Assembly (NCBI GenBank): GCA_003332035.1
Contig: QOQI01000008.1
Location: forward strand, 1-38,819
Direction: 5' to 3'
DNA from: Paracoccaceae bacterium
Lineage (GTDB): Bacteria; Pseudomonadota; Alphaproteobacteria; Rhodobacterales; Rhodobacteraceae
Length of the DNA stretch: 38,819 nt
The notes under the pieces are model-generated. The model was given only the letters and a program-made list of their open reading frames with translations. It did not search any database and had not been told where the DNA came from. Below, one piece after another: positions 1 through 8,366 of this stretch. Position numbers and translations under genes: made by a program. How positions within the stretch are numbered: position 1 is the stretch's first letter; every line of letters starts with the position of its first letter.

Positions 1-1
1 A

Positions 2-265
2 AATACTATGAAAATGGAGGAAGATGATGGAACTTCTCCAGTAATCTTTGATGACTCCTTGCAAGAATTTAACGATGAAATAGACTTAATAGATATAATT
101 TTCGAAGAGCTAACAATAATCTTACCACTTTATCCAAAATTCGAAGGTGCAGAGTTGGGCTCCTACACTGTAACTGAACCGGGAGTAAAACCACTAAATG
201 ACGAAAATTTAAAACCCTTTGCACAACTTTCGGAGTTTAAAGATAAACTCTTAAAGAACAAATAA
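2..265 (+). CDS. YceD/DUF177 family protein, C-terminal fragment
   Basis: The frame is open to the left edge, so only about the last 88 codons are present and the start lies outside the window. The piece is acidic, with a short proline- and glycine-containing segment and a tail reading FAQLSEFKDKL that resembles the end of YceD (DUF177) proteins. The position, 152 bases upstream of rpmF on the same strand, is the classic location of yceD. The family is small and soluble and has been linked to 23S rRNA maturation or accumulation. The sequence itself shows no catalytic motif. The family call rests mostly on context, because the more conserved part of the protein is not visible. Confidence 0.7.
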   Translation, partial: NTMKMEEDDGTSPVIFDDSLQEFNDEIDLIDIIFEELTIILPLYPKFEGAELGSYTVTEPGVKPLNDENLKPFAQLSEFKDKLLKNK

Positions 266-417
266 AGTGTAATTCAGAAAGCCCTTACGCAAAGAATACA
301 AATTTTAAAGAAGAGTTTAAATTTTCTATTGTGTTTCTGTTACTAAATCATGTATGAGACCGCAGATAAAAAGTATAAATTCTGAGTATTTGGCTCTTAA
401 ACAATCGAGGTTGAGGC

Positions 418-624
418 ATGGCTGTCCAGCAAAATAAAGTATCTAAGTCTCGCAGAAACAACAGACGTGCGCATGACTCACTGACCGCTTTTAACCCAAA
501 CGAATGTCCAAACTGTGGTGAATTAAAGCGTCCCCACCATGTTTGCGCTTCATGTGGATACTATGGCGAAAAAGAAGTAATACTTACTTCAGAAGAAATA
601 GATATAGACGAGGACGCAGCTTAA
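418..624 (+). CDS. rpmF: 50S ribosomal protein L32
   Basis: This is a 68-residue basic protein of the large ribosomal subunit. The N-terminus (about residues 6-20) is rich in Lys and Arg, as expected for rRNA contact. It is followed by a zinc-ribbon-like set of cysteines at 30, 33, 43 and 46 (CPNC then CASC), typical of the zinc-binding form of L32. The start is supported by a purine-rich GAGG about 8-12 bases upstream. It lies 19 bases before plsX, the widely conserved rpmF-plsX-fabH arrangement that ties ribosome and phospholipid synthesis genes together. The acidic C-terminal tail (DIDEDAA) is a common alphaproteobacterial variation. Length and motifs leave little doubt. Confidence 0.97.
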   Translation: MAVQQNKVSKSRRNNRRAHDSLTAFNPNECPNCGELKRPHHVCASCGYYGEKEVILTSEEIDIDEDAA

Positions 625-643
625 GCTGTATCCTTGTCTTCAG

Positions 644-1714
644 ATGACGCAAGATATTCAAGGAAACCAGACAACCAATAATCGCATTGTGTTAAGTGTT
701 GACGCAATGGGTGGGGACTTAGGGCCACCAGCAGTTGTTGCCGGTATTGCACGCTCCGCTGCAAAAAATCCAAACCTTTACTTCATATTGCATGGTCCCG
801 AAGACGTATTAAAGCGTTTAGTACTTAGGCGGCGCAGATTAAAAAATTGTGTTAAGATAGTGAATTCTACAGATATAATTAACATGAGCGATAAGCCTAG
901 CCAAGTTGTGCGCAGTGGAAAGAATTCCTCTATGTGGTCAGCATTAGAATATGTAAAAAGCGGCGAAGCGGATGTTTGCGTTTCTTGCGGAAATACTGGT
1001 GCTTTGATGGCCATATCAATGATACGGCTTAGAAAATTAGAAGGTATTAACCGACCGGCAATAGCTGTCCTTTGGCCCTCTAGATCAAAAGTGGGATTTA
1101 ACATTGTCCTAGATGTTGGTGCCGATATTAAGGCAGAAGCAAATGATTTGCTGCAATATGCATTGATGGGTATCTCTTATGCGAGAAACGGTCTGAACAT
1201 AGAAAAACCAAAAGTAGGGCTTCTTAATGTAGGCACCGAAGAACACAAGGGCCGAGCCGAATTGCATAGGGCTCACGAACTTATAGAAAAAAATTGCGAC
1301 CCATCTAGTTTTGAATTTGTTGGTTTTGTTGAGGGCGGAGATATAACTAGTGATAAAGCAGACGTAATTGTAACAGATGGCTTTACCGGCAATGTTGCGC
1401 TAAAAACAGGTGAAGGCACTGCCGCTTTAATAGGAAACCTATTGAGAGAGGCTTTTGCCTATACCCCATTATCTCGCCTAGCATCAATTTTAGCCGTTAC
1501 CTCATTGAGAAGGTTAAGAAAAAGAATAGACCCACGTAGAGTAAACGGTGGTGTTTTCTTGGGTCTAAATGGAACTGTTGTAAAGAGCCATGGATCTGCT
1601 GATGCGACGGGAGTAGCCGCAGCTATAAAACTCGCTGTACAGTTAGCGGAAAATAATTTTTCAAAAAAAATTGCAGCTCGGGTTGCATCAGCAAACACTA
1701 TGCAGCAAAATTAA
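644..1714 (+). CDS. plsX: Phosphate acyltransferase PlsX
   Basis: PlsX makes acyl-phosphate from acyl-ACP for the PlsY route of phosphatidic acid synthesis, acting as a peripheral membrane enzyme. The 356-residue product has the family opening SVDAMGGDLGP (about residues 18-28), the SCGNTGALMA segment, and the DGFTGNVALKTGEG segment around residue 250, all hallmark PlsX stretches. Length is normal for the family. No strong Shine-Dalgarno precedes the ATG, but the start gives the usual short, poorly conserved N-terminal extension of about 16 residues. It sits between rpmF and fabH with gaps of 19 and 27 bases, so it is almost certainly co-transcribed with both. Confidence 0.96.
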   Translation: MTQDIQGNQTTNNRIVLSVDAMGGDLGPPAVVAGIARSAAKNPNLYFILHGPEDVLKRLVLRRRRLKNCVKIVNSTDIINMSDKPSQVVRSGKNSSMWSALEYVKSGEADVCVSCGNTGALMAISMIRLRKLEGINRPAIAVLWPSRSKVGFNIVLDVGADIKAEANDLLQYALMGISYARNGLNIEKPKVGLLNVGTEEHKGRAELHRAHELIEKNCDPSSFEFVGFVEGGDITSDKADVIVTDGFTGNVALKTGEGTAALIGNLLREAFAYTPLSRLASILAVTSLRRLRKRIDPRRVNGGVFLGLNGTVVKSHGSADATGVAAAIKLAVQLAENNFSKKIAARVASANTMQQN

Positions 1715-1741
1715 AAAAATAGGACAAGGTCGGTCTATAAT

Positions 1742-2713
1742 ATGACTAAACGAGCAGTTATTACGGGTGTCGGGCATTACCTGCCAAAAAGAATAGTTCC
1801 CAATTCAGAATTTGAAAAAACTCTTAGTACTAGCGATGATTGGATCATCACCCGAAGCGGTATAAAGCAAAGGCATTTCTCAAATGAAGATGAAACCACC
1901 TCAAAAATGGCAGTCTTAGCTGGAAAACAAGCGATAGAAGACGCAAAGATAGAAGTTTCCGATTTAGACGCTATAATTTTGGCAACTTCTACCGCAGACC
2001 TGACGTTTCCGTCAGCGGCAACAATGGTTCAAGCAGGTCTAGGGATGAAGCATGGATTTGCTTACGATGTTCAGGCCGTTTGTGCAGGCTTTATATACGC
2101 ATTATCGACGGCCAACGCCCAGATAGTCTCCGGTCAAGCAAATAAAATACTAGTTATTGGCTCTGAAACTTTTTCTAATTTGATGGATTGGAAAGATCGA
2201 TCCACTTGTGTACTTTTTGGCGATGGCGCTGGCGCCGTTGTACTAGAAGGTCTCAATTCAAATGGGACTAAGGAAGATCGAGGTATTTTGTCAGTAGATC
2301 TAAATTCGGATGGCAGTTACCGAGATATACTATACGTTGACGGCGGAGTGTCACAAAAAACAACCGGATATTTAAGAATGGAAGGTAAAGAAGTCTTTAA
2401 GCATGCAGTAGAAAAACTAGCGAAAACATCACAAAATGCAATGGTCAAGGCAGGTATTGAATCAGATGAGGTTGATTGGGTTGTTCCCCATCAAGCTAAT
2501 ATTAGGATCATTCAAGGTACTGCACGCAAGATGGGTATACCAGAAGAAAAAGTAATTAAAACAGTCCAGGATCATGGAAATACCTCTGCAGCATCCATTC
2601 CTTTAGCCCTATCAGTGGCTTCAAAGTCCGGACAAATAGAAAAAAATGATTTAATCGTAACTGAAGCAATTGGTGGAGGTCTGGCTTGGGGGGCAATCGT
2701 GCTAAGATGGTGA
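1742..2713 (+). CDS. fabH: 3-oxoacyl-ACP synthase III (KAS III)
   Basis: FabH starts type II fatty acid synthesis by condensing acetyl-CoA with malonyl-ACP. The 323-residue protein is of standard length. The catalytic triad is visible: Cys114 in QAVCAGF, His250 in VPHQANIRI and Asn280 in HGNTSAASIP. The C-terminal glycine-rich segment (GGGLAWGAIVLRW) is also typical. An AAGG about 15 bases before the ATG is a rather distant ribosome site. It follows plsX by 27 bases in the same operon. The next gene, ihfA, appears to have its own promoter, so fabH may be the last gene of the rpmF operon proper. Confidence 0.97.
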   Translation: MTKRAVITGVGHYLPKRIVPNSEFEKTLSTSDDWIITRSGIKQRHFSNEDETTSKMAVLAGKQAIEDAKIEVSDLDAIILATSTADLTFPSAATMVQAGLGMKHGFAYDVQAVCAGFIYALSTANAQIVSGQANKILVIGSETFSNLMDWKDRSTCVLFGDGAGAVVLEGLNSNGTKEDRGILSVDLNSDGSYRDILYVDGGVSQKTTGYLRMEGKEVFKHAVEKLAKTSQNAMVKAGIESDEVDWVVPHQANIRIIQGTARKMGIPEEKVIKTVQDHGNTSAASIPLALSVASKSGQIEKNDLIVTEAIGGGLAWGAIVLRW

Positions 2714-2760
2714 AATATTACCTAAATTACCTAAAAATTTTAGAAAAGTCCTCAATATTG

Positions 2761-2790
2761 TTGACAGTCAAAAACTGAGCGCTTTAAAAT
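2761..2790 (+). promoter_or_regulatory. Sigma-70-type promoter for ihfA
   Basis: A perfect -35 hexamer TTGACA (2761-2766) is followed after 18 bases by TAAAAT (2785-2790), which matches five of six bases of the -10 consensus. Transcription would start near 2797, just before the Shine-Dalgarno GGGAGAAG and the ihfA ATG at 2812. A single GANTC site (2791-2795) lies directly after the -10 box. This is one of the two clearest promoters in the window. Confidence 0.7.
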
Positions 2791-2811
2791 GAATCTAATC
2801 GGGAGAAGATA

Positions 2812-3111
2812 ATGGTAGATAATACACTTACGAGAATGGACTTAAATGAAGCTGTATTTCGTGAAGTAGGTCTATCTCGAAATGAGTCTGCTGATTTAGT
2901 TGAAAGCGTTCTAAACCATATAAGTGATGCAATGGTTAAAGGTGAGCAAGTCAAGATATCATCATTTGGAACTTTTAGTCTAAGAGATAAAAGTGCAAGA
3001 GTGGGAAGAAATCCCAAGACTGGTGATGAAGCTCCAATTGCACCAAGGAGAGTTCTGACTTTTCGTCCATCACATTTACTAAAGGACCGCGTAGCAAACG
3101 GTAATTCCTAA
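2812..3111 (+). CDS. ihfA: Integration host factor subunit alpha
   Basis: This is the alpha subunit of the IHF heterodimer, which bends DNA sharply at specific sites. The 99-residue product has the HU/IHF fold signature: an N-terminal helical pair ([21 protein letters not shown]), the strand [22 protein letters not shown], and the PKTGDEAPI arm with the proline that intercalates into DNA. The arm wording and the position next to a MerR gene after fabH match alphaproteobacterial IhfA rather than HU. A strong GGGAGAAG ribosome site and a good promoter precede it. MerR follows after 9 bases, so the two form a short operon. Confidence 0.95.
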   Translation: MVDNTLTRMDLNEAVFREVGLSRNESADLVESVLNHISDAMVKGEQVKISSFGTFSLRDKSARVGRNPKTGDEAPIAPRRVLTFRPSHLLKDRVANGNS

Positions 3112-3120
3112 GTTAATTAA

Positions 3121-3690
3121 ATGATAAAATCAGCAGACGCCTTTAGAACAATAAGCGAAGTGGCTGAATGGCTAGAAACAGAAACCCACGTTTTAAGGTT
3201 TTGGGAAAGTAAGTTTAGCCAGATTAAACCTGTGAAAAGGGCTGGTGGTCGTAGATATTATCGACCAAAAGATATGCTAATTATTGGTGGCATTAAAAAA
3301 CTTCTTCACGAAGATGGGATTACAATAAAAGGTACGCAAAGGATTATTAAAGATAAGGGCTTAGATTATATTTCGGAACTTTCTCGACCACTAGTTTCCT
3401 TAGAAGCAGATAAAACTGAGATTAAAGAAAAAGTATCACGCAAAACTGAAGAAAATCTAAGTATTGCAACTAAAGAAGAGAAATATACAAATAAATTTGA
3501 TGAGGTAGATGGTCAATTCTCTATGTTTGCAAACGAGCCCATGACAAAACCTTCAGAACCAATAAAACCAGATCCAACTTATAAGTCTATCTCAAATTTT
3601 TTATACAAAAAAACATTCGCTTATAGCGATAAAATTTTATTCGAAAAAATATTAAACTCTATCGATGACGCTATTAAAAAACGGGCCTAA
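3121..3690 (+). CDS. MerR-family transcriptional regulator, ligand unknown
   Basis: The N-terminal 75 residues form a MerR-type winged helix: [21 protein letters not shown] is the recognition helix region, and [11 protein letters not shown] is the wing with the usual RxY pattern. The remaining 110 residues are charged and low in hydrophobics, with no cysteine cluster, so this is not a metal-sensing CueR, ZntR or HmrR type and no effector domain is recognisable. It sits 9 bases after ihfA, a placement I recall from many Rhodobacterales, where it is annotated only as MerR family. Nothing in the sequence tells which genes it controls. The C-terminal half may serve in oligomerisation. Confidence 0.88.
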   Translation: MIKSADAFRTISEVAEWLETETHVLRFWESKFSQIKPVKRAGGRRYYRPKDMLIIGGIKKLLHEDGITIKGTQRIIKDKGLDYISELSRPLVSLEADKTEIKEKVSRKTEENLSIATKEEKYTNKFDEVDGQFSMFANEPMTKPSEPIKPDPTYKSISNFLYKKTFAYSDKILFEKILNSIDDAIKKRA

Positions 3691-3751
3691 TTCTTAAAGA
3701 GTGAAGTTTCTTCTTGTTCTCAACTGAAAATCAAGAAATAACAAATGAAGT

Positions 3752-3828
3752 CGGGCTATGGCGCAGCCTGGTAGCGCGTCCGTCTGGGGGACGGAAGGTC
3801 GCAGGTTCAAGTCCTGCTAGCCCGACCA
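3752..3828 (+). tRNA. tRNA-Pro (anticodon GGG)
   Basis: The 77-base cloverleaf is complete. The acceptor arms CGGGCTA (3752-3758) and TAGCCCG (3818-3824) pair fully, the discriminator is A, and CCA is encoded at 3826-3828. The anticodon stem TCCGT/ACGGA encloses the seven-base loop CTGGGGG, giving anticodon GGG, which reads CCC and CCU proline codons. The T arm contains GGTTCAAGTCC. It stands alone between merR and dcd. No integrase or repeated 3' end is nearby, so there is no sign of use as an attachment site. Confidence 0.97.
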
Positions 3829-3876
3829 AATAGCTCGTGAATTTTCACAGTTGTATAGATTAAGGAGCCAAAAATT

Positions 3877-4944
3877 TTGGGTGTCTTACCAAGTCAATCC
3901 ATCAGTAAACTAATTTTAAAAAAAATTATATTTGCGGATAACGAAATAGAAAAAGGTCAAATCCAACCCGCCAGCCTTGATCTACGTCTGGGAAATGTAG
4001 CCTGGCGAGTACGAGCGTCCTTTCTAACTGGAAAAGACAAAAATGTATCAGATTTGTTAGATGAATTTAAAATGCATCAAATCGATATGAAGGAAGGGGC
4101 TGTTTTAGAAAAGGGTTGCGTCTATTTAGTTCCAATAGAAGAGAACTTAAGATTACCGGCAGATTTAAGTGCTATAGCTAATGCAAAGAGTTCAACCGGT
4201 CGTTTGGATCTTTTAACAAGGATTATAACGAATAAGGGTACTGAATTTGATAGAATTCCTGCGGGATATAATGGCCAGTTATTTGTTGAAATTTGCCCTC
4301 GGTCATTTTCGGTCCTGGTTAGACCGGGTATGCGTTTAAACCAAATCCGCTTCAGGCAAGGCCAGGCTATTTTGGCTGACGAAGAGCTTCTAGAACTCCA
4401 TAAAAAAGAAAAGTTAATAGACAGCGCGCCAAAGATAGATGCGGGCCTGGGTTTTTCAGTAGACTTGCAGCCAGAAAAAGGTTCCTTAGTTGGCTACCAG
4501 GCAAAACCACATACAGGAATAATAGACTTAGATAACGTAAAAACCTATAAACGGGAGGATTTTTGGCAAGAAGTTCATAGCTCAAATAGTAAAATTATCT
4601 TGGATCCTGATGCCTTTTATATTCTTGTGAGTAGAGAGTCTGTTCACATCCCACCCGCTTATGCTGCAGAAATGGCCCCTTATCTGGCAATGGTAGGCGA
4701 ATTTCGAGTACATTATGCTGGGTTCTTTGATCCGGGATTTGGTCATGCTAATGCAGGTGGCTCTGGCTCTCGTGGGGTTTTAGAGGTTCGATGCCATGAA
4801 GCACCCTTTGTTTTAGAGCATGGTCAAATTGTGGGCAGATTAGTATATGAAAAAATGGCTGAAATTCCCAAAGAATTATATGGTGAAAATATTAAGTCTA
4901 ATTACCAGGGCCAAGGATTAAAGTTATCAAAGCACTTTAAATAG
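3877..4944 (+). CDS. dcd: dCTP deaminase, long two-domain form
   Basis: Deaminates dCTP to dUTP, supplying the dTTP pathway. At 355 residues it is about twice the length of the Escherichia coli enzyme and appears to be two dUTPase/dCTP-deaminase-fold halves. The first half contains KSSTGRLDLLTR and GYNGQLFVEI (about residues 105-150). The second contains HYAGFFDPGFG and a matching beta-rich tail. This long form is the usual annotation in alphaproteobacteria. The start is a TTG, chosen because AAGGAG lies nine to ten bases upstream (3862-3867) and no ATG fits. The gene follows tRNA-Pro by 48 bases and its last eight bases overlap the end of the convergent scpB. Confidence 0.9.
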   Translation: MGVLPSQSISKLILKKIIFADNEIEKGQIQPASLDLRLGNVAWRVRASFLTGKDKNVSDLLDEFKMHQIDMKEGAVLEKGCVYLVPIEENLRLPADLSAIANAKSSTGRLDLLTRIITNKGTEFDRIPAGYNGQLFVEICPRSFSVLVRPGMRLNQIRFRQGQAILADEELLELHKKEKLIDSAPKIDAGLGFSVDLQPEKGSLVGYQAKPHTGIIDLDNVKTYKREDFWQEVHSSNSKIILDPDAFYILVSRESVHIPPAYAAEMAPYLAMVGEFRVHYAGFFDPGFGHANAGGSGSRGVLEVRCHEAPFVLEHGQIVGRLVYEKMAEIPKELYGENIKSNYQGQGLKLSKHFK

Positions 4945-5590
4945 TTTTTTCTTCGTTAAAAAGCTCACTTTGTTGATCGTCACCTTCCATAAATTCTTCC
5001 GACGCAGGCGACCCAGGTGGAGGAGGACTTTCAAGAAGTCCTGCAGATTTTAACTCTTTTAGGCCAGGGAGATCACGGGCACTTTCGAGACCAAAATGAT
5101 CAAGAAAATTTTGAGTAATTGTAAACGTGACGGGCCTTCCTGGAGACATTCGTCTTCTCCCAATCTTAATCCAATCCAAGTCCATCAATAGATCAATTGT
5201 TCCACGCGAAACACTGACACCACGTATCTCTTCGATTTCTGCTCGTGTAACAGGTTGGTGGTATGCTATTATTGCGAGTGTTTCCACCGCCGCCCGAGAA
5301 AGCTTTCTAACCTCAACTGTTTCCTTCTGCATTAGAAAACTAAGATCTGAGGCGGTTCTTAAAGCCCAGCAATCACCAACTTTTACTAAATTAATACCCC
5401 TACTCTTATACTTTTCCTTTAAATTTTTGAGTGCCTGCTCTGGTTCACAGCCATGAGGCAAGCGACCAATTATCTCTTTAACTGTCACCGGATCTGAACT
5501 AGCAAAAAGAATAGCCTCTACCATTCGTTCTTGTTGATCAATTTTAGGAGCTTCAAATAAAGACTCTGTAAGTTTTTCTTCTTCGATCAT
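4937..5590 (-). CDS. scpB: Segregation and condensation protein B
   Basis: ScpB is the winged-helix partner of ScpA in the SMC condensin complex that compacts and separates chromosomes. The 217-residue protein carries the conserved block AAVETLAIIAYHQPVTRAEI followed by RGVSVSRGTIDLLMDLDWI (about residues 100-145), which is the core of the second winged helix. The N-terminal winged helix includes VEAILFASSDPVTVKEI. The C-terminal tail is acidic and proline-rich, probably disordered. Its start overlaps the scpA stop by four bases (ATGA), so translation is probably coupled. Its end overlaps dcd tail to tail. From memory, tatABC often follows scpB in Rhodobacterales; here it does not. Confidence 0.95.
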   Translation of the reverse strand: MIEEEKLTESLFEAPKIDQQERMVEAILFASSDPVTVKEIIGRLPHGCEPEQALKNLKEKYKSRGINLVKVGDCWALRTASDLSFLMQKETVEVRKLSRAAVETLAIIAYHQPVTRAEIEEIRGVSVSRGTIDLLMDLDWIKIGRRRMSPGRPVTFTITQNFLDHFGLESARDLPGLKELKSAGLLESPPPPGSPASEEFMEGDDQQSELFNEEKTI

Positions 5591-6393
5591 TTATCTGTCC
5601 CTTTTGATCTAAATTGTATAGGTCCAAAATTATCACTCTGCCGTAACTCGAGATCACCACTCTTAGCTAATTCTAATGTTGCAGCAAAAGTTGAGGCCGT
5701 CGCAGCACGAATACGGCTTGCTGAAGAAGTCCACCCGTCCGGTAAAAAGGTGGAAATATCTATCCAACCAATACTATAGCCAATCAATCCGCGCATCCGC
5801 TCTAAAGCCTGTTCAAGTGTATAAACATCATCTCGATCCATAACAAATGGTCGAAATTCATCCTTTGTTTTTATTCGAGCATAAGCTTGGATTAGGTCCA
5901 AAAGAGATGCTTGATATTTAATACGTCTGATTTTTTCAACTTTTTCTTCAATACCCCTTGCAAAAAAATCTCTGCCAAGTTGATCCCTCGCCATTAACTT
6001 AGCAGCTACGTCTCTCATTGCCTGTAATCTTTCGAGCTGAAAGGCTAGATGTGCTGCCAATTCTTCTCCCGTCGGCTCATTCGTGTCTGGATCAGGCGGA
6101 AGCAGCAAACGTGACTTCAGATATGCCAACCAGGCAGCCATTACTAAATAATCTGCTGCAACCTCTATTTGTAGCGAACGCGCTTTTTCAACAAATTCCA
6201 GATATTGTTCCGCTAGTTGGAGAATGGAAATCTTCATTAAATCTAATTTTTGAGTACGTGATAGAGTGAGAAGAAGGTCTAACGGCCCCTCAAATCCATC
6301 GAGATCCACAATTAGCTCATCTGAAGACATCGGATCAGACGAAAAAGTAGTAGAGTCAAAACTTTCAGTTGAATTTTTGCTCTCAATTACCAT
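5587..6393 (-). CDS. scpA: Segregation and condensation protein A
   Basis: ScpA is the kleisin that bridges the two SMC heads. The 268-residue product opens with an acidic, Ser-rich leader of about 25 residues, then the family hallmark VDLDGFEGPLDLLLTLSRTQKLDL (residues about 29-52) and the helical block AADYLVMAAWLAYLKSRLLLP. The C-terminal winged-helix region ends near residue 265. Its start lies five bases after nagZ ends and its stop overlaps scpB by four bases, so scpA and scpB are translated as a pair, as expected for subunits made in fixed ratio. No residue loss or truncation is seen. Confidence 0.96.
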   Translation of the reverse strand: MVIESKNSTESFDSTTFSSDPMSSDELIVDLDGFEGPLDLLLTLSRTQKLDLMKISILQLAEQYLEFVEKARSLQIEVAADYLVMAAWLAYLKSRLLLPPDPDTNEPTGEELAAHLAFQLERLQAMRDVAAKLMARDQLGRDFFARGIEEKVEKIRRIKYQASLLDLIQAYARIKTKDEFRPFVMDRDDVYTLEQALERMRGLIGYSIGWIDISTFLPDGWTSSASRIRAATASTFAATLELAKSGDLELRQSDNFGPIQFRSKGTDK

Positions 6394-6398
6394 TTAGT

Positions 6399-7394
6399 TC
6401 ACGAACTCCGCGACGACTCTAAATTCTGGAATTTATTATGCTCTATCTTTTTTCTTTCTTCAATGACAGAGGCCATCCGGGATAATGTCAAAGTGTTTGG
6501 AACCACTCCAGAATTAACAATTTCACTCATCTCCATTAGGTTTCCATTGCAGTGAACTATTACATCATTTCCAGCTTCAATTAAATTAGCAGTACGTCTT
6601 TTTATGTCACCTGGCAAAGCTGACATGGAAATATCATCACTTATTAAAAGACCAGAAAATTTTATATCATTACGAATAATATCCATAATTTTTTTCGAGG
6701 TGCTCGCTGCTGTGTGTGGATCGATAGCCTCAAAGAGAACATGAGCGGACATGGCTATTTCAGCATCACCAAAAGCCTTAAAAACTGCAAAATCATTTTC
6801 AAAAAGTTCTTCCCTACTTGCTTTCACTACAGGCAATTCAAAGTGACTATCATTTGTTGCAAAGCCATGACCTGGCATATGTTTAATTATTGGGAAAACG
6901 CCATTAGACTTCAAAGCATCGTATGCAACTCTCCCAAGCGAAATGACATCGGATTTATTTACCCCGTAACATCTATTTCGCAAAAACTCATGAGTAATTG
7001 GTCGAGCAATATCAAGTACAGGGGCGCAATTAAAATCAATACCAAGCGAACGCAACTCATTTGCTATTGATGAAAACCGGAGTTTGAAAATACTTTTAGC
7101 GCTTTTCCCAGCTTTTTCTGCCTCATCCAGAGGTGGTATCCTATTTAATGCTAATGGAAACTTAATGCGCTGAACCCTACCACCCTCCTGGTCAATTAAT
7201 ATAGGGGCGTACCAACCGACAGACTCTCGCAGTGATAGGCACAATTCATTTACTTGTTTTGCATCAACAATATTTCTAGAAAACAGAATAAAACCAAAGG
7301 GTGAAGTCGCTTTGAAAAAGTTAAACTCAACTTCGGTTAAATTTGGGCCTTCACAGCCAAAGATAACAGAATTTTTGACAAGTTCCGATACCAT
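6399..7394 (-). CDS. nagZ: Beta-N-acetylhexosaminidase (glycoside hydrolase family 3)
   Basis: NagZ removes N-acetylglucosamine from muropeptide fragments in the cytoplasm during cell wall recycling. The 331-residue length suits the one-domain cytosolic form. Motifs seen are KHMPGHG, the flexible-loop acid/base dyad in NDSHFELP (Asp and His two residues apart), and ISDDISMSAL carrying the nucleophilic Asp. No signal peptide is present. The start codon abuts the stop of the upstream SPOR gene with no gap, and scpA follows after five bases. The operon therefore joins peptidoglycan recycling, a septal wall-binding protein and chromosome segregation. Confidence 0.94.
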   Translation of the reverse strand: MVSELVKNSVIFGCEGPNLTEVEFNFFKATSPFGFILFSRNIVDAKQVNELCLSLRESVGWYAPILIDQEGGRVQRIKFPLALNRIPPLDEAEKAGKSAKSIFKLRFSSIANELRSLGIDFNCAPVLDIARPITHEFLRNRCYGVNKSDVISLGRVAYDALKSNGVFPIIKHMPGHGFATNDSHFELPVVKASREELFENDFAVFKAFGDAEIAMSAHVLFEAIDPHTAASTSKKIMDIIRNDIKFSGLLISDDISMSALPGDIKRRTANLIEAGNDVIVHCNGNLMEMSEIVNSGVVPNTLTLSRMASVIEERKKIEHNKFQNLESSRSS

Positions 7395-8315
7395 TCAGCG
7401 CGTCACGACAGGAATACAAGCCACTTTATCACTTATAGCAGTACAAAATTGTCGAGCGTCTGAAATGTCACTAAAACCTGAGGCTCGTAGACGGTAAAAT
7501 ATTTTACCACCACTTTCTGCTTTTTGAACAACCATTTTCTTTGGAATTAAAATAGACCCAAGAATTTTTTCAAAACGTTGCCACTCACTCTCAGCCAAGC
7601 TTTTACTATCGAATGCACCAAGCTGTACAACCGCACTGCCAATAGGCAATTTAGGCATTGGCTCATTACTAACTATCTGGTCTTCAGTTATATTACCATT
7701 TCGATAAAAACCAACGGGACGAATTTTGGGTCGTAACCAACTGAGTGATTTATCAGGTTCATTAGTAATTGATAACGCTAGAGACACTGCATTTTCTATT
7801 TCTATTTTCTTTTGGGAAAATGCTGCTTTAGACAGAACTCCTACATCGTTTGATCTGCTGTCTACTTCCTTTTGATCAGGCAAAGCCTCTAAATTCATAC
7901 TATTTTCAGCATTTACTTCTTTAATTTCAAATGCTCCGTCAACTTTATTTGATTCATATTCTTCTTTAACTTTTAATGCTAAATTCTCTTCATTCAAAAT
8001 CTCTGCTGCCGGTGCTAGATATATTTCATTCGACAATAAAGGCTTCTCATTTACCGCAAGTTGGGTCACTGATAAACCTTGATTAGCAGCAGTAAGACCA
8101 CCTGGATTATCAGGAGCCACTCTAAGCGGACCCAACTGCGCCCTAACAATTGGTATCTGATTTACGTCTCTGACAATTAATTGGTAACTCCAACCTATAG
8201 CACCGGCTAGAAGGAATAACGACAAGGCCGCTCCTGTCCAATAAAAAATCATATTTATTTTGAAATTAACCTGTTTAACTTCGCCAGCAAGAGCTGCGTC
8301 ACTACCTTCTAACAT
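7395..8315 (-). CDS. SPOR-domain inner-membrane protein
   Basis: This 306-residue protein has a short cytoplasmic lead, one transmembrane helix (about residues 23-45, FYWTGAALSLFLLAGAIGW), a long low-complexity periplasmic linker, and a C-terminal SPOR domain (about residues 228-306, starting SAVVQLGAFDSKSLAESEW). SPOR domains bind denuded glycan strands at division sites, so a septal location is likely. The start has an excellent GGAGG five bases upstream. Its stop touches the nagZ start codon. It is probably the general SPOR protein found between argS and nagZ in Rhodobacterales; it is not obviously FtsN, DedD or RlpA. Confidence 0.9.
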   Translation of the reverse strand: MLEGSDAALAGEVKQVNFKINMIFYWTGAALSLFLLAGAIGWSYQLIVRDVNQIPIVRAQLGPLRVAPDNPGGLTAANQGLSVTQLAVNEKPLLSNEIYLAPAAEILNEENLALKVKEEYESNKVDGAFEIKEVNAENSMNLEALPDQKEVDSRSNDVGVLSKAAFSQKKIEIENAVSLALSITNEPDKSLSWLRPKIRPVGFYRNGNITEDQIVSNEPMPKLPIGSAVVQLGAFDSKSLAESEWQRFEKILGSILIPKKMVVQKAESGGKIFYRLRASGFSDISDARQFCTAISDKVACIPVVTR

Positions 8316-8366
8316 ACTGCCTCCAGAGAAATCTCTAGTATTTTGCCTCGGCCAGCGTTTGCTTTT

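Noticed and set aside
3752..3828. tRNA-Pro as a possible phage or island attachment site
   Set aside because: No integrase, no repeated 3' tRNA end and no change in gene character downstream.
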